Source of the DNA: Impatiens glandulifera | Taxonomy: Eukaryota; Streptophyta; Magnoliopsida; Ericales; Balsaminaceae | Length of the DNA: 64,000 nucleotides | Direction: 5' to 3' | Assembly: GCF_907164915.1 (NCBI RefSeq) | Contig: NW_025919589.1 | Location: 62,001 to 126,000 of the forward strand | Shown here: piece after piece, positions 1 through 10,950 of the stretch | How positions within the stretch are numbered: the stretch's first letter is position 1 | Layout of the letters: the number at the start of each line of letters is the position of its first letter | Program-made: the position numbers and the translations under genes | The notes under the pieces: model-generated | The model's input: only the letters and a program-made list of their open reading frames with translations | What the model was told of the DNA's origin: nothing | The model's database searches: none

Positions 1-1912
1 GGTCTAGCCGCGGTCCCCGCTATTATCATGACAATTGGCGCGACTTTCCTTCCCGATACTCCAAACTCCCTCATCGAGAGAGGACAACCGGAAATGGCAA
101 GAGAAATGTTGCAAAAAATTCGTGGTACCACTAACGTGAACGCGGAATTTCAGGATCTAGTCGATGCCACTGAGGCATCGAAGCAGGTCCAACATCCTTG
201 GAGGGACATACTACAAAAGAGGTATAGGCCACAACTCGTTATCGGGGTGTTCATTCCATTCTTTCAACAAATGACGGGTATTAATGTCATCATGTTCTAT
301 GCTCCGGTCCTTTTTAAGACATTGGGGTTCGGCGACAATGCCTCGCTCATGAGCGCGGTCATCACGGGCCTAGTGAATGTCTTTGCGACTTTGGTTTCGG
401 TTTTTAGTGTCGATAAGTTTGGACGAAGGGTGTTGTTCATTCAAGGAGGAATTCAAATGTTTATTTGCCAGGTATGGATATATAAGTAATAGACTTTATT
501 TGATGTTACTAGTTAGTATTTCAATTTAATCTAAAAGAATCCACTATTAGATCATAGTCACATTGGTTGAATTATTCTCTCAAATAATAAATACTTTTTA
601 TTTATTTTAATATTTATAATTTGGAAAATTTGACGAAATTACCCTAAAAAGGCTATTAAATATGGGGGTGACAAGAGCATAAATTTAGTTGTGCAAATTA
701 CCATTTCAAAATATTCTGACGAAATTATTCCCGTCGCGTAACGCGAAGGGCAGCATCGTCTCGCGAAGAAAAAGTCTGCGAAAAGTCCAGAATGATCGTG
801 CCCTTCGCGTTACGCGATGATAATTTAATAGGTTTTTCCTTCGCATGACGATCCTGCCTTTGCGTTACGCGACTGGGATAATTTTGTCAAAATATTTTGA
901 AGTGGTCATTTGCGCAATTAACTAGCGCGTTTAAGACCCTTTTTAGGTCCTTTCGTCCTATTTCCCTATAATTTCGACATCATTCTATCTGAATTTTAAC
1001 CGGTTTTAAATTCTCTTTATCATCTTACTATCTTTATAATTATTAAATCACTCATTTTAAAAACTAAATACAAAAATATATTTCCTTTATTTTTATTAAA
1101 TTTAAATAATAAATACAAAACAAATTTTAATAATTAAATCAACTAAAATCCCCCAACTAACATTTTTTTTTATCAAATAGGATTAAATTTTTAAAAAGAT
1201 ACCAAAAAAAAATGAAAAAAACCTAAAAAAACCAAAATCAAGCAAGTTGTAAGTTATGTTCTATAATATAATCTAATTAATCAATCAATTGATTTATCAA
1301 CATTTTTTCGTCTAAATGCAACTCTAATTCAGAATTTACATTTTTTTTACTTAACTTAATATTCCGAATAAGGTTATTTTTAAATAACCTATTCAATCTA
1401 TAACTTTTGTGATTTCCTTAAATGAAACAAAACCATATAAATTGCAGATTATAGTTGGAACCCTAATAGGCAAGACATTCGGACTTGGTGGTGAAGGGTC
1501 ATTCTCCATATTAACGGGAAACATTACTCTCATCATCATATGTCTCTATGTCGCGGCCTTCGCATGGTCATGGGGTCCACTCGGATGGTTGGTTCCGAGC
1601 GAGATCTTTCCTTTAGAGACTCGCTCGGCTGGTCAGTCCATCAATGTCTCGGTGAACATGTTATTCACATTCATCATCGGCCAATTGTTTCTCTCTATGT
1701 TGTGTCACATGAAGTTCGGACTATTCTTTTTCTTCGCCGGATTCGTCTTGTTGATGACTATTTTTGTCTATTTATTCGTCCCCGAGACAAAGAATGTGCC
1801 GATTGAGGAGATGAATTGGGTTTGGAAACAACATTGGTTTTGGGGCAAGTACATTCCGGATGATGCTGTTGGTGTTATCTTCCACAATCATCATGTTCCT
1901 AAACCAGTGTAA
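1..1912 (+). CDS. Sugar transport protein (STP family, MFS monosaccharide/H+ symporter), 3' part of gene
   Basis: The window opens inside a coding exon (1-471, 157 codons, open from base 1). After a 976-bp GT-AG intron (472-1447, phase 0) a last exon (1448-1912) adds 154 codons and a TAA. Seen: [17 protein letters not shown], the conserved motif of the major facilitator sugar porters; GRR after a membrane segment; [19 protein letters not shown]; and [11 protein letters not shown] near the C-terminus. Several hydrophobic helices are evident. Family knowledge: STPs are plasma-membrane proton symporters that import hexoses, about 500-520 residues with 12 helices, so roughly the N-terminal 200 residues lie outside the window. 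The frame is intact and looks functional. Which STP paralogue it is cannot be decided here. The intron carries a MITE. Confidence 0.93.
621..966. mobile_element. Foldback MITE in the sugar-transporter intron
   Basis: The two halves are inverted copies. The left end (gacgaaattaccctaaaaag) pairs imperfectly with the right end (ctttttaggtcctttcgtcc), and the pairing continues inward through ttcaaaatattctgacgaaa and tttgtcaaaatattttgaag. The centre holds a perfect 19-bp inverted repeat, 734-752 and 799-817 (tcgcgtaacgcgaagggca), plus a third, partial copy near 860-873. It encodes no protein. Exact ends and target duplication are uncertain, so the superfamily is not assigned. Confidence 0.75.
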
Positions 1913-3053
1913 TTTTATTGTATGCTAACAACTATAATATTCATGAAATAAATGGACTTCATTTATTTATTGTTACATGATTTTTCATAGACCTTGAGTA
2001 TTAATCAACTAATATAACTAAATTATTACTGGTGAAGAATTGAACCGAAATACAAACATCTTAACACCGTTTTAAAACCACTTAACTAGTTGTATTATAA
2101 ATTTTAAAATATTTAGATACGGAAATATTTAGTATATAATAATTTACTTACTTTTTTGATGTACTTAATCTCAATACAACTCTTACATAAATTTGTCTCT
2201 ATAACATTGAAGTACGAGAGTACATAAATTTGATTACAAATTTGTAGAGACAACTAGTTATGCTTATGGTTTTATTAGATTTTGAAATAATACTTTATTT
2301 AGCGTAAAACTTCATTGGTGTAACACATGTATGACTTTGAACTTTTTCTCCGATATTCAAATTAATGGTTGTTCGAACTCGGTTGAGAAGAGTTCCCTAC
2401 TCCTTGTGAACATTCATGCCTCTTCTCAGTGGTTGATATGGCTAGCTCAAAAGAAAATGTATTTTCATTGATGGGTTTAGTTTGTGTTAGACAATTCAAT
2501 TGGAAGAATTTAAGTTGCACACTCATATTCAATATTCAAGTATGAATCTATAAAGGGAACTAATAGTTGAAGCTCAACATAAATAAAATTAAAAATGATT
2601 ATATATCAAATTGTATGTATCATAATCATTTAAAATTAACAATGTTTAAGAAAATAAATTGAATCAAACTATTTAAAAAGTTCAAACTTTGTTTCCAAAA
2701 GAAAGGATAACAAATTAGGAACACGAATATGACGTCATCAGTCACTTGGGTAAGAGAGATAAATATATAAAAAAAAACATCTTCTCCCGAACATAGTTAT
2801 TTTCTCGATCCTACACATGTGCTAGACCAAATCGAATTCGTGATCTTATTTCTTTATAACTTCGTTACCCAACTCATTTCTTTTTCTAAAATATTTTAAT
2901 AATATTTAAATTTTTTAAGATTTTGAAATTAGGTATATAATTAAGAATTTCTCCCCTTTCTTCCCTCCATGGACAACTACTTCTTTGAGGGAAAGATTTT
3001 AAAATTAGGTCGATAGTTAAATTTTTCTCTCTTTCTTCCATCGAACAGCTGCA
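1913..3053. other. Intergenic, no gene seen
   Basis: AT-rich sequence between the transporter stop codon and the next gene. Only the likely 3'UTR of the transporter and, toward 2940-3053, a pyrimidine-rich leader for the following gene can be suggested. No coding stretch or clear repeat was found. Confidence 0.6.
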
Positions 3054-4585
3054 ATGGCGAGCTCAACCTCTCCTCAAGAACTGGCTCCTTTAGATTCTGA
3101 ATCTCAGCTATCGTCTCTCCTCGTTGGTAATCTCTGTCTATTTTCCATGAATTATGAAATTTCCGTTTACAAATTGCTTTAGTTGTTCTCTTCTACTTCC
3201 TGTATAGCTTTCTTTACCTTCTCCAATGATCGTAGTTAAGTTATTCGGAGATCTTAACTACAGTTATTAACAATGTAGTTCTGATTATGCATTATCCCGT
3301 CAATTTCATAGCAATCAGTTGTTATTCAATGATAATAACAAATTCGTGATCTTATATTAGTTGCTAGCTTTTGAATTCGCTTTGTATTTGTTCATTTGAT
3401 TCAGTATAAATGTATTATAATAATCAATCGCATGAAGGATGTTAGGTTTTTCGATTTCCGTGGTTGAAATTGCTGATATTCTAGTTTCCTGGTTTAAGTT
3501 CATATTCAGTGATCCTGATATGAGGTATTTGTTCATTTGATTCAGTATAAATGTATTATAATAAATCAATCGCATGAAGGATGTTAGGTTTTTCGATTTA
3601 CTTGGTTGAAATTGCTGATATTCCAGTTTCCTGGTTTAAGTTCATATTCAGTGATCCTGATATGAGGTATTTGTTCATTTGATTCAGTATAAATGTATTA
3701 TAATAAATCAAACGCATGAATGAGGTTAGGTTTTTTCGATTTACTTGGTTGAAATTGCTGATATTCTAGTTTCCTGGTTTCAGTTCATATTCAGTGATCC
3801 TGATATGAGGTATTTGTTCATTTGATTCAGTATAAATGTATTATAATAAATCAAACGCATGAAGGATGTTAGGTTTTTCGATTTATTTGGTTGAAATTGT
3901 GTTTATCCTTTGCTGATATTCTAGTTTCCCGGTTTCAGATCCTGATATGACATGCTTTTGCTAGTGGTATTTGTTCATTTGATTCAGTAGAAATGTATTA
4001 TAATAAACCAAACGCATGAAAGATGTTAGGTTTTTCGATTTAATTGGTTGAAATTGTGTTTATCCTTTGCTGATATTCTAGTTTCCTGGTTTCAGATCCT
4101 GATATGACATGCTTTTGCTAGTGGTATTTGTTCATTTGATTCAGTATAAATGTATTATAATAAATCAAACGCATGAAGGATGTTAGGTTTTTCGATTTAC
4201 TTGGTTGAAATTGAATTCTAGTTTCCAGGTTTCAGTTTCCACATTCAGTGATCCTGATATGACATGATTTTCAACTGTGTATTCTGTTCATGGATGCAGA
4301 ACTTTCACAGCAGGTTCAAGAAGGGATGAGTGCCATGGTGAAGATGATAAAGTGAGCTAACAACTCTATTACAAATATTGATTTCTTGCATCTTCATTTG
4401 TATTCTCATGTTTAAAACTGTGTTTTAGTGATGTTGATGATAACTCGAATGGGGTAATGGAAGATATACAAAGGTGTAAAGATAATGCACTTGAAAAGAA
4501 GAAGATTCTTGAGGATAAAAAAGATAATCTTTTGAAAGCAGCATTCACAGTTATGGATATGATTAACAATAGGGACATGAGATGA
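3054..4585 (+). CDS. Small helical, probably coiled-coil protein, three exons, unrecognised
   Basis: Predicted exons are 3054-3126, 4300-4351 and 4429-4585, joined by GT-AG introns whose phases agree, giving 93 residues. The start is the first ATG after a pyrimidine-rich leader (MASSTSPQELAPLDSESQLS). The middle exon reads ELSQQVQEGMSAMVKMI and the last contains a charged helix (DIQRCKDNALEKKKILEDKK), ending in MINNRDMR. The last two thirds look like one amphipathic helix, possibly a coiled coil. There is no signal peptide or membrane segment. I do not recognise the family. Support is the consistent splicing and open frame; intron 1 is filled by a minisatellite. Exons after 4585 would be 3'UTR. 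Confidence 0.6.
3384..4260 (+). repeat. Intronic minisatellite, six units of 141-157 bp
   Basis: The phrase gtatttgttcatttgattca recurs at 3384, 3525, 3667, 3810, 3967 and 4124, so periods are 141, 142, 143, 157 and 157 bp. Each unit also holds the string atgttaggtttttcgattta or a near match. The last two full periods carry an extra tgtttatcctt and catgcttttgctagtgg. The array fills most of intron 1 of the small gene at 3054-4585. Confidence 0.92.
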
Positions 4586-4952
4586 AATCTGTAAGTTCTA
4601 ATTGCTTGTATCTTACATAATTCATTGAATTAAAGCTTTGTTGAAACTCTGATGCAGGATTTTGTTGAATGTGGTTGAAGGCAATCAACAACAAGGTATG
4701 TTTTACCATATTATGATCATACATTGAATGCTTTATATGCAATAACATCAATTAGAAGTTTATAAATAGAGATTTCTATCATGTTAACTTGTATGATTAT
4801 ATCATTTAGTACTTGTAAGAGTAGCATAGTGATCTAATTAGCTGAATCATTATGCAAATATTGAATCAAATTCTGTGGAACCTATTTGGAAACTTTTACT
4901 ATTGAAAATTTGCACCTAGACATTGAGTAAATGAGTTTTTCCACTCTACCAC

Positions 4953-5335
4953 TAGACATGGCAAATTTCCGGGTTTCGGGGGACTCGGACCCGACCTGAA
5001 CCGGACCTGAAGTTGCCCCAAAAAATTAGGTTCTTAAATTACCCGAAATATCGGTTCGGAACCGATGGGTACCCGGACCCGATTTTTAATTTTTTTTTTT
5101 AGTTATTTAACTCATTAAAATATTTTAAATTTTTATCTATATTTTAAATTTAATTTAGATCAAATTGTACAAAATTTTAATATTTTAAAATATTTTATAT
5201 TATTAATTGATAAAAAAAATTAATTCATGTGTATTAAGCTTTGAAAAATTACTTAATAAAAAAATTTATAAAATATTATATAAAATAAAATATAACATCA
5301 ATCATATATTATATAATATATAAATAGATAATATT

Positions 5336-5388
<53 letters not shown>

Positions 5389-5633
5389 AACGGAACCAGG
5401 TTCAAGCCTAATTGTCTTTATATTGTATCTCTTCTTCCTTCTTTCTCCAATAACCGAATGCACACAGAATGTTTGTTATCTTTAATTATTGAATTTGTTC
5501 GGGTACTCGGAACTGACCTGGAACCAGACTTGAAATTACTCGGAACCAAAAATCAAATATCAAATGAATTACCCGAACCGAATAGTTTGATTCTTTTGAG
5601 TACCCGATCCGACGGGCAACGTTGCCATGCCTA
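4953..5633. mobile_element. Non-autonomous hAT-like element with 8-bp target duplication
   Basis: The element is flanked by an exact 8-bp direct repeat tctaccac (4945-4952 and 5634-5641), the duplication size typical of hAT transposons. Its ends are inverted: TAGACATGGCAA at the left and the complement of TAGGCATGGCAA at the right. Subterminal parts are rich in cggacccga/gggtac-type motifs in both orientations. There is no transposase; the centre is AT-rich with an (AT)n run. A 64-codon frame at 5458 is chance. Confidence 0.9.
5339..5383. repeat. (AT)n microsatellite
   Basis: An uninterrupted run of AT dinucleotides, inside the hAT-like element. Confidence 0.95.
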
Positions 5634-5641
5634 TCTACCAC

Positions 5642-6736
5642 TCAACAATTAGTCTTACTTAGGAAAAAAAAAATATATATATATATATATATATTGAAAG
5701 TGATTTATAATGACTGTTTTAAAGTCATTATCATGTTATTTTATAAATCATGATTCATTATCTAGATTATAATTTTTTTTTTCTGTTAAAATTGTTTTAA
5801 AGTTTATTTTTTAGATTATTATAAATTTTTACATAATTACCTAATATAAGAGGGTCATTCAACATAGGTTCAGTTTTCAACTTATTCGAATATTTAGATT
5901 TTAGTTTTTGAATTTTTATTTTTTAAGTAAATTCAAAAACCGAACATAAATAGAATAAAACAAACCTATTGGAGTTTTCGAACCAAATTTTACTTCTTTT
6001 TTATTATCTTTAATTGTAAAATCAATTTTGAATTTGAAATTTTATTTTTTCAGTTAAGACAACTATAATAATTTAACATAAAAATAAATTAAATAAATTA
6101 TTACATATAATTATTATATTTAAAATATTATCCATTAAAGTTCCTATCTATTATTTTGCTACCAAAATTTAGATTTACATGTTTCACTCTATTTATTATT
6201 AAAAAATATATTATACAACTTATTTACAAATAATAAAAAATTACTTTCTTCAATATTTTCAAACTCAATATAATAAAAACAAAAATTAATGAGATATATA
6301 ACTTTTATATTTGAAAGAAAATATTAATTTATATTAATATAATATAATATTAAAAAATATTAAATTTTGAATTGCCTTATTTTAGAAATTAAATTTTTTA
6401 TTTTATAAAAATCACAAAAAGGGTAAAGATTTAATCAAATATTTCATCAAAATTTAATTTAATATATATATATATTTTATCTATAATAGGTTTCATATCA
6501 AATATAAATAAAATTATATTTATTTTTTAATTTCATAAATAAAGCTTCCTAAAAAGAAATATATTCTTTCAAAACCACACAGACCTTCGATAAACCTAAA
6601 AACCTCTTCCATCTAAAACACTATCCCCGACTACGGCTTCTCTCTCTAGAGCTCTCTGGTTTTAGGGTTCTTCGTTGCCGATCTACTTTTCAATACTTCA
6701 AATCATCACTCTAGGGTTTTCAATCATACTGCAAAG
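5642..6736 (+). other. AT-rich upstream region and probable 5'UTR of ISY1
   Basis: About 900 bp of very AT-rich sequence with a short (TA)n run near 5673-5692 and no coding signal. From about 6570 the base composition shifts and CT-rich stretches such as tctctctagagctctctgg precede the ISY1 ATG, as expected of a plant 5' leader. No single promoter element can be fixed with confidence. Confidence 0.5.
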
Positions 6737-7639
6737 ATGGCTCGTAACGAAGAGAAAGCGCAGTCGATGCTCAATCGATTCATTACTATGAAAGCCGAGG
6801 AAAAGAAGAAGCCAAAGGAGCGTCGTCCTTACCTCGCTTCAGAATGTCGCGATCTAGCAGAGGCAGACAAATGGAGACAGCAGATCATGCGTGAGATTGG
6901 CCGAAAAGTAGCCGAGATCCAGAACGAAGGCCTTGGTGAACATCGACTTCGAGATATCAACGATGAGATCAATAAACACATACGTGAGAAATTTCACTGG
7001 GAACGTCGAATCGTGGAGCTTGGAGGACCGAATTACACAAGATCTATGGCTAAAATGACTGATTTAGATGGTAATATTATTGATGTACCAAACCCTAGCG
7101 GTCGTGGTCCTGGCTACCGTTATTTCGGTGCTGCTAAGAAACTTCCCGGTGTGAAAGAACTGTTTGATAAGCCTCCTGAGCTTCGAAGACGGAGAAATCG
7201 ACATGATATATATAAGAGAATTGATGCAAGGTATTATGGATATAGGGATGATGAAGATGGTATTCTTGAGAAGTTGGAGGGACCTGCTGAGGAGAGGATG
7301 AGGAGAGAGGCGGTGGCGGAGTGGAAAGCTATGGAAGAGATTAAGAGGGAGGCGAGAAAGGGGGTGAAAAGTGGGGAAGAAGCGGTTGTGGCTCCATCGT
7401 TGGCTGCAAAGATTTTGTATGAGGAGGAAGAGGATGTTGTGGAAGAGGAGAGGCAAGAGAAGGAGAAGGCGGAGAGGGAGAAAGAAGAGTTTGTGGTGCA
7501 TGTTCCATTGCCGGATGTGAAAGAGATTGAAAGAATGGTGGTGGAGAAGAAGAAGAAAGAGCTTTTGAGCAAATACACTAGTGAGAATCTTTTGGATGAG
7601 CAAACTGAAGCTAAATCTATGCTTAATATTCATCAATAG
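6737..7639 (+). CDS. ISY1: Pre-mRNA-splicing factor ISY1 homologue
   Basis: A single uninterrupted frame of 300 codons, close to the length of ISY1 proteins in other eukaryotes. The N-terminus MARNEEKAQSMLNRF and the segments RDLAEADKWRQQIMREIG, GLGEHRLRDINDEIN and NKHIREKFHWERRI are diagnostic of the Isy1 domain, which covers about residues 1-200 and includes GPGYRYFGAAKKLPGVKELF. The C-terminal third is a charged, largely acidic/basic helix (EEEEDVVEEERQEKEKAERE). Family knowledge: ISY1 is a nuclear component of the Prp19-associated (NTC) part of the spliceosome that acts at the catalytic steps. No introns are seen. The chosen ATG follows a CT-rich leader and gives the conserved N-terminus. 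Confidence 0.96.
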   Translation: MARNEEKAQSMLNRFITMKAEEKKKPKERRPYLASECRDLAEADKWRQQIMREIGRKVAEIQNEGLGEHRLRDINDEINKHIREKFHWERRIVELGGPNYTRSMAKMTDLDGNIIDVPNPSGRGPGYRYFGAAKKLPGVKELFDKPPELRRRRNRHDIYKRIDARYYGYRDDEDGILEKLEGPAEERMRREAVAEWKAMEEIKREARKGVKSGEEAVVAPSLAAKILYEEEEDVVEEERQEKEKAEREKEEFVVHVPLPDVKEIERMVVEKKKKELLSKYTSENLLDEQTEAKSMLNIHQ

Positions 7640-10208
7640 ATGGTGGGTTTTCGATCTCTAGTATTTTCCCTTTGTGTTTTGATTCCCACTAACTGAATCT
7701 AGATGTTATTTTGATCATATTGTTAATTGTTGTTAGTAACAATGAGTTGAAGGAAACAAATTGAACTGATTCATAGTAATGATATGTTGTCTTTGTGAAA
7801 CTAGGTGATAAAATACGAGTGAAGATCCTGTTGAGTTAGAAGAAATGCAGACATATGCGAGCAATTGACGAGGAAGAGGAGAAGGGTATGATCAGTATTC
7901 AGCATTTGATGGTAACACCACCACCCATTAATCTTGTAGCTTTTCACATCAATTATGGTTTGCATATTTACCTTGTATAACTTAGAACTTTTCTAGTTAT
8001 AATGGTGATAACAGTATTATAATTGCTTAGCTGCATATAACAACAATATAGTTGAACAATGCTGATGGGATTTGAAAGCTGATATCCATGTTTTTTAGTC
8101 ACTAGATATGGTCTTCTCTTGTGAAATGTGTTCATTAGCTTTAGTAACTCTTGTAAGGGCTAATTAATTCACTCTTAAAGAACCATTTTTTTTTCAATGT
8201 CATCAAATGATTTGATTTCCCTTGCATAAAGATATAACTTCAATCTTAATCAGCATGGATTTTAAAGTCTTTATTTTGATAGCCAACTATAAAGGATTTA
8301 GACCCATTAATCAATTTAGTGTGATTCTTTGGCAATAAACTATGAGACCCATTTTCCTTTCCATTCACTCATTGGTTTTGTCGAGTGGATCCTCCTTTAA
8401 AAGAACCTCAATAAAAGAAACAACCTGATGTTCACAATGTAAGTCATGCTCCTCTTCTAAGTGCATGGGTACTTAAGGAGCTGTAACTTCTCGAGTCGGC
8501 TACTTGTTAAAAGACTCAATTGTACACTATCATGTAGTCTCTTGTTTTCAAAAGGTAAGTTGTATCTTCTACATATACAAAAAAAAGTATGCTTTTCACA
8601 TTATACAAGGATTCCACGAGGTACCAACATAATTTAAATTTATACATTCATTTACCTTACATTTACTGTTTTTCAATCGGAAGTGGGATAATAGTGACAT
8701 TTTTGTTTCATTAAGGCCTATTTTTTAGTGTCACCTTATAAAGAAGATATAATATCAGTCAACCAATGCAATTTTATAAAAGAAATGGTAGGATAACTGT
8801 GAACAAATGGGTAAATTCATCAACCCAAATTAGGGCATAACACTTTATTTAACCCAAACTAAATTTTGGTTTTTTAGTACAATTAATATGTTTTTAGTTT
8901 TGGTCAGACACATTTTAAACGTGTTTAACAAGGATTTGAATTGTTTTATCATGTTCAACACATATTTGATCCGATCAATACATTTTGACTTGTATTTGAC
9001 TCGTTTTTTTAACTTTAACTTGGTCAACCTCTAACCTGTCGTTGACCTCTGTTTTAACCAGAATTTGACCTACGTCAAATATATTTTTAACACTGATCAT
9101 GTTTAGACTTGATTAACCATGCATGATTGACCTTTGACATGTTTTTTAACCCCAAATTAGGTGATATAAATCCCAAAAATATATTAAAATAAAAATAAAA
9201 TTGGATGACTCAAAAAACAATCTCTTATAATTCAAAATTAAACAATTCCAAGAAAATTATGTGATTTTCAAAATCTTATTCTAAAACCAAACTATTAGCC
9301 CCAATTACAGAAGTCGCCCGAAGTTAATAAAGGTTATTATAGTTATTTTTATTAATTATAAATTATAATAAAAAAAACTATTATATATTTTAGAATAATG
9401 ATTGCGATAGTCCAACAATAATAAATTTTATTTTCCCATTATTTTAAATATCCATGAATATTTCTCATTTTCTTTTGACATCATCTTTTACTTTTTCTCT
9501 TTTTTTTTTATTTATTAATATTTTTTGTTTTTATCATGTCCATTTAATATTTCTCAATACCTTCTAAACGTTAAGTTCTAACTTAACACAACAACGATTA
9601 TTAGTTGTTTTTTTAAGCGGTTTAACATTATTTCATTAAAAAATTAAAAAAGTAGAATGATTAATAATCAAAACATAACAAACCTTAGTTTTAATAATAA
9701 GATAACAAACAAATGACTCAAAAGTTTTTGATTGGTAGCAATGAAATCACATTACAAACACAGAATAAAGACTACAATTTATCTATCACAGCCTATGTTG
9801 TCTTCATGTCCGTCTTTTTGACCATATTGTCTTCTTCCACGTCTCATTCCTCTCTCGTTTTTTATAAAGTGAGATTGAATTGAACCAGATGATGATGCAT
9901 GTCTACTCTCCTTGTTTAATTTTTTTCGATATGAACTCGTATAAATATAATAAAAAATATTTTTTTTCGGTATTTCAGAGTTTATTTTTCTCTAGTAACA
10001 AAATAATCAACCGATTGTTCTAGTGAGGGAATCATTCAACTTTATTTTGGGTAGTAATATTGTTCAATTTTCAAACAATAATTACATGTATTGCATTTTT
10101 TAATAAATTTAGGTAAAGAAACTATTATGGAAATGAAGAAATGAAACACATGAAGACCTATCTTCGCCGAGTTTAAAATGGTCTTCGACGAATTTAAAAA
10201 AGATATGT
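7640..10208. other. Intergenic, AT-rich, no gene recognised
   Basis: It contains the probable ISY1 3'UTR at its left end and then AT-rich DNA. Around 8860-9140 the words ttgacc, gttttaac and similar recur, but I could not define a repeat unit. Long in-frame stretches are absent on both strands. Confidence 0.5.
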
Positions 10209-10950
10209 CCTAAAATTGGGATGACATTTTCATCTGAAGATGAAGTACGCAATTTTTATAAATCTTATGTAAATAATGTTGGTTTCTGTATTTTCAAATT
10301 ATGTGGTAAAAACAAAAAACAAATTTTTTTATTGAATGCGCTAAAAGTCGTAACAAAATATTTATGTTAAGAGATGTACTACACCCTAAACTTTCGACTA
10401 AGACATTTCGTAAAGTATTTTGTAATAAGAATAATGTTGTTATTTAGAGTGATAAATATTTTGTAATAAGTGGTGTACATTTTAAGTATAATCATATATT
10501 GAGTTAAAAAATCACAATATTTTAGGTGTAATAATGATTGAATTTAGTTACAAAAGAATATTGAAACTAAGTTATAAAGAAATTGTAGAAATTATTTCAA
10601 GGTAGAAGATTGAGGTTAGGGATGAAGATGCTGAAATTGTAAGTGCTTAATTTTGTTGAATTCAAAGTAAGAAGTCAATTTTTTTCTATGAACTTAATTT
10701 AGATAGTGAACCTCGGATTAAAAATATTTTTGTGGGAAGATTCAAGATCTAGACCTCTATATAATTATTTTGCTGATATCGTTGCTTTTGTTAGAACCTA
10801 TTTGACTAATTATGACATGTTTTTTCTCCATTGGTCGGAGTGAATTGCCATGTTCAATCTATTTTACTTTGATCTGGATTGTTATCTAATGAAAATATAT
10901 AAACAATCATATGGTTGTTCAAAACTTTGTTGATATGTAAATAAATTAAC
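10209..10950 (+). pseudogene. FAR1/FHY3-related (MULE-derived) relic
   Basis: Fragments in shifting frames match the FAR1-related family. Near 10209-10310 a stretch reads PKIGMTFSSEDEVRNFYKSY, the start of the FAR1 DNA-binding domain. Near 10480 SGVHFKYNHIL resembles the HNH segment. Near 10655-10740 YELNLDSEPRIKNIF matches the entry to the MULE transposase domain. Near 10765-10880 ADIVAFVRTYLTNYDMFF and, one frame away, VGVNCHVQSI follow in the right order. Multiple stops and frameshifts interrupt it. It could be a decayed FRS gene or a decayed MULE transposase. The 3' side runs into 882-bp tandem duplications. Confidence 0.72.

Noticed and set aside
1540..1806. An 88-codon plus-strand frame inside the sugar-transporter last exon.
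   Set aside because: It is an alternate-frame shadow of the conserved transporter exon.
7064..7636. A 190-codon minus-strand frame opposite ISY1.
   Set aside because: It is the antisense of a purine-rich coiled-coil coding region; low-complexity L/H/S composition and no motif.
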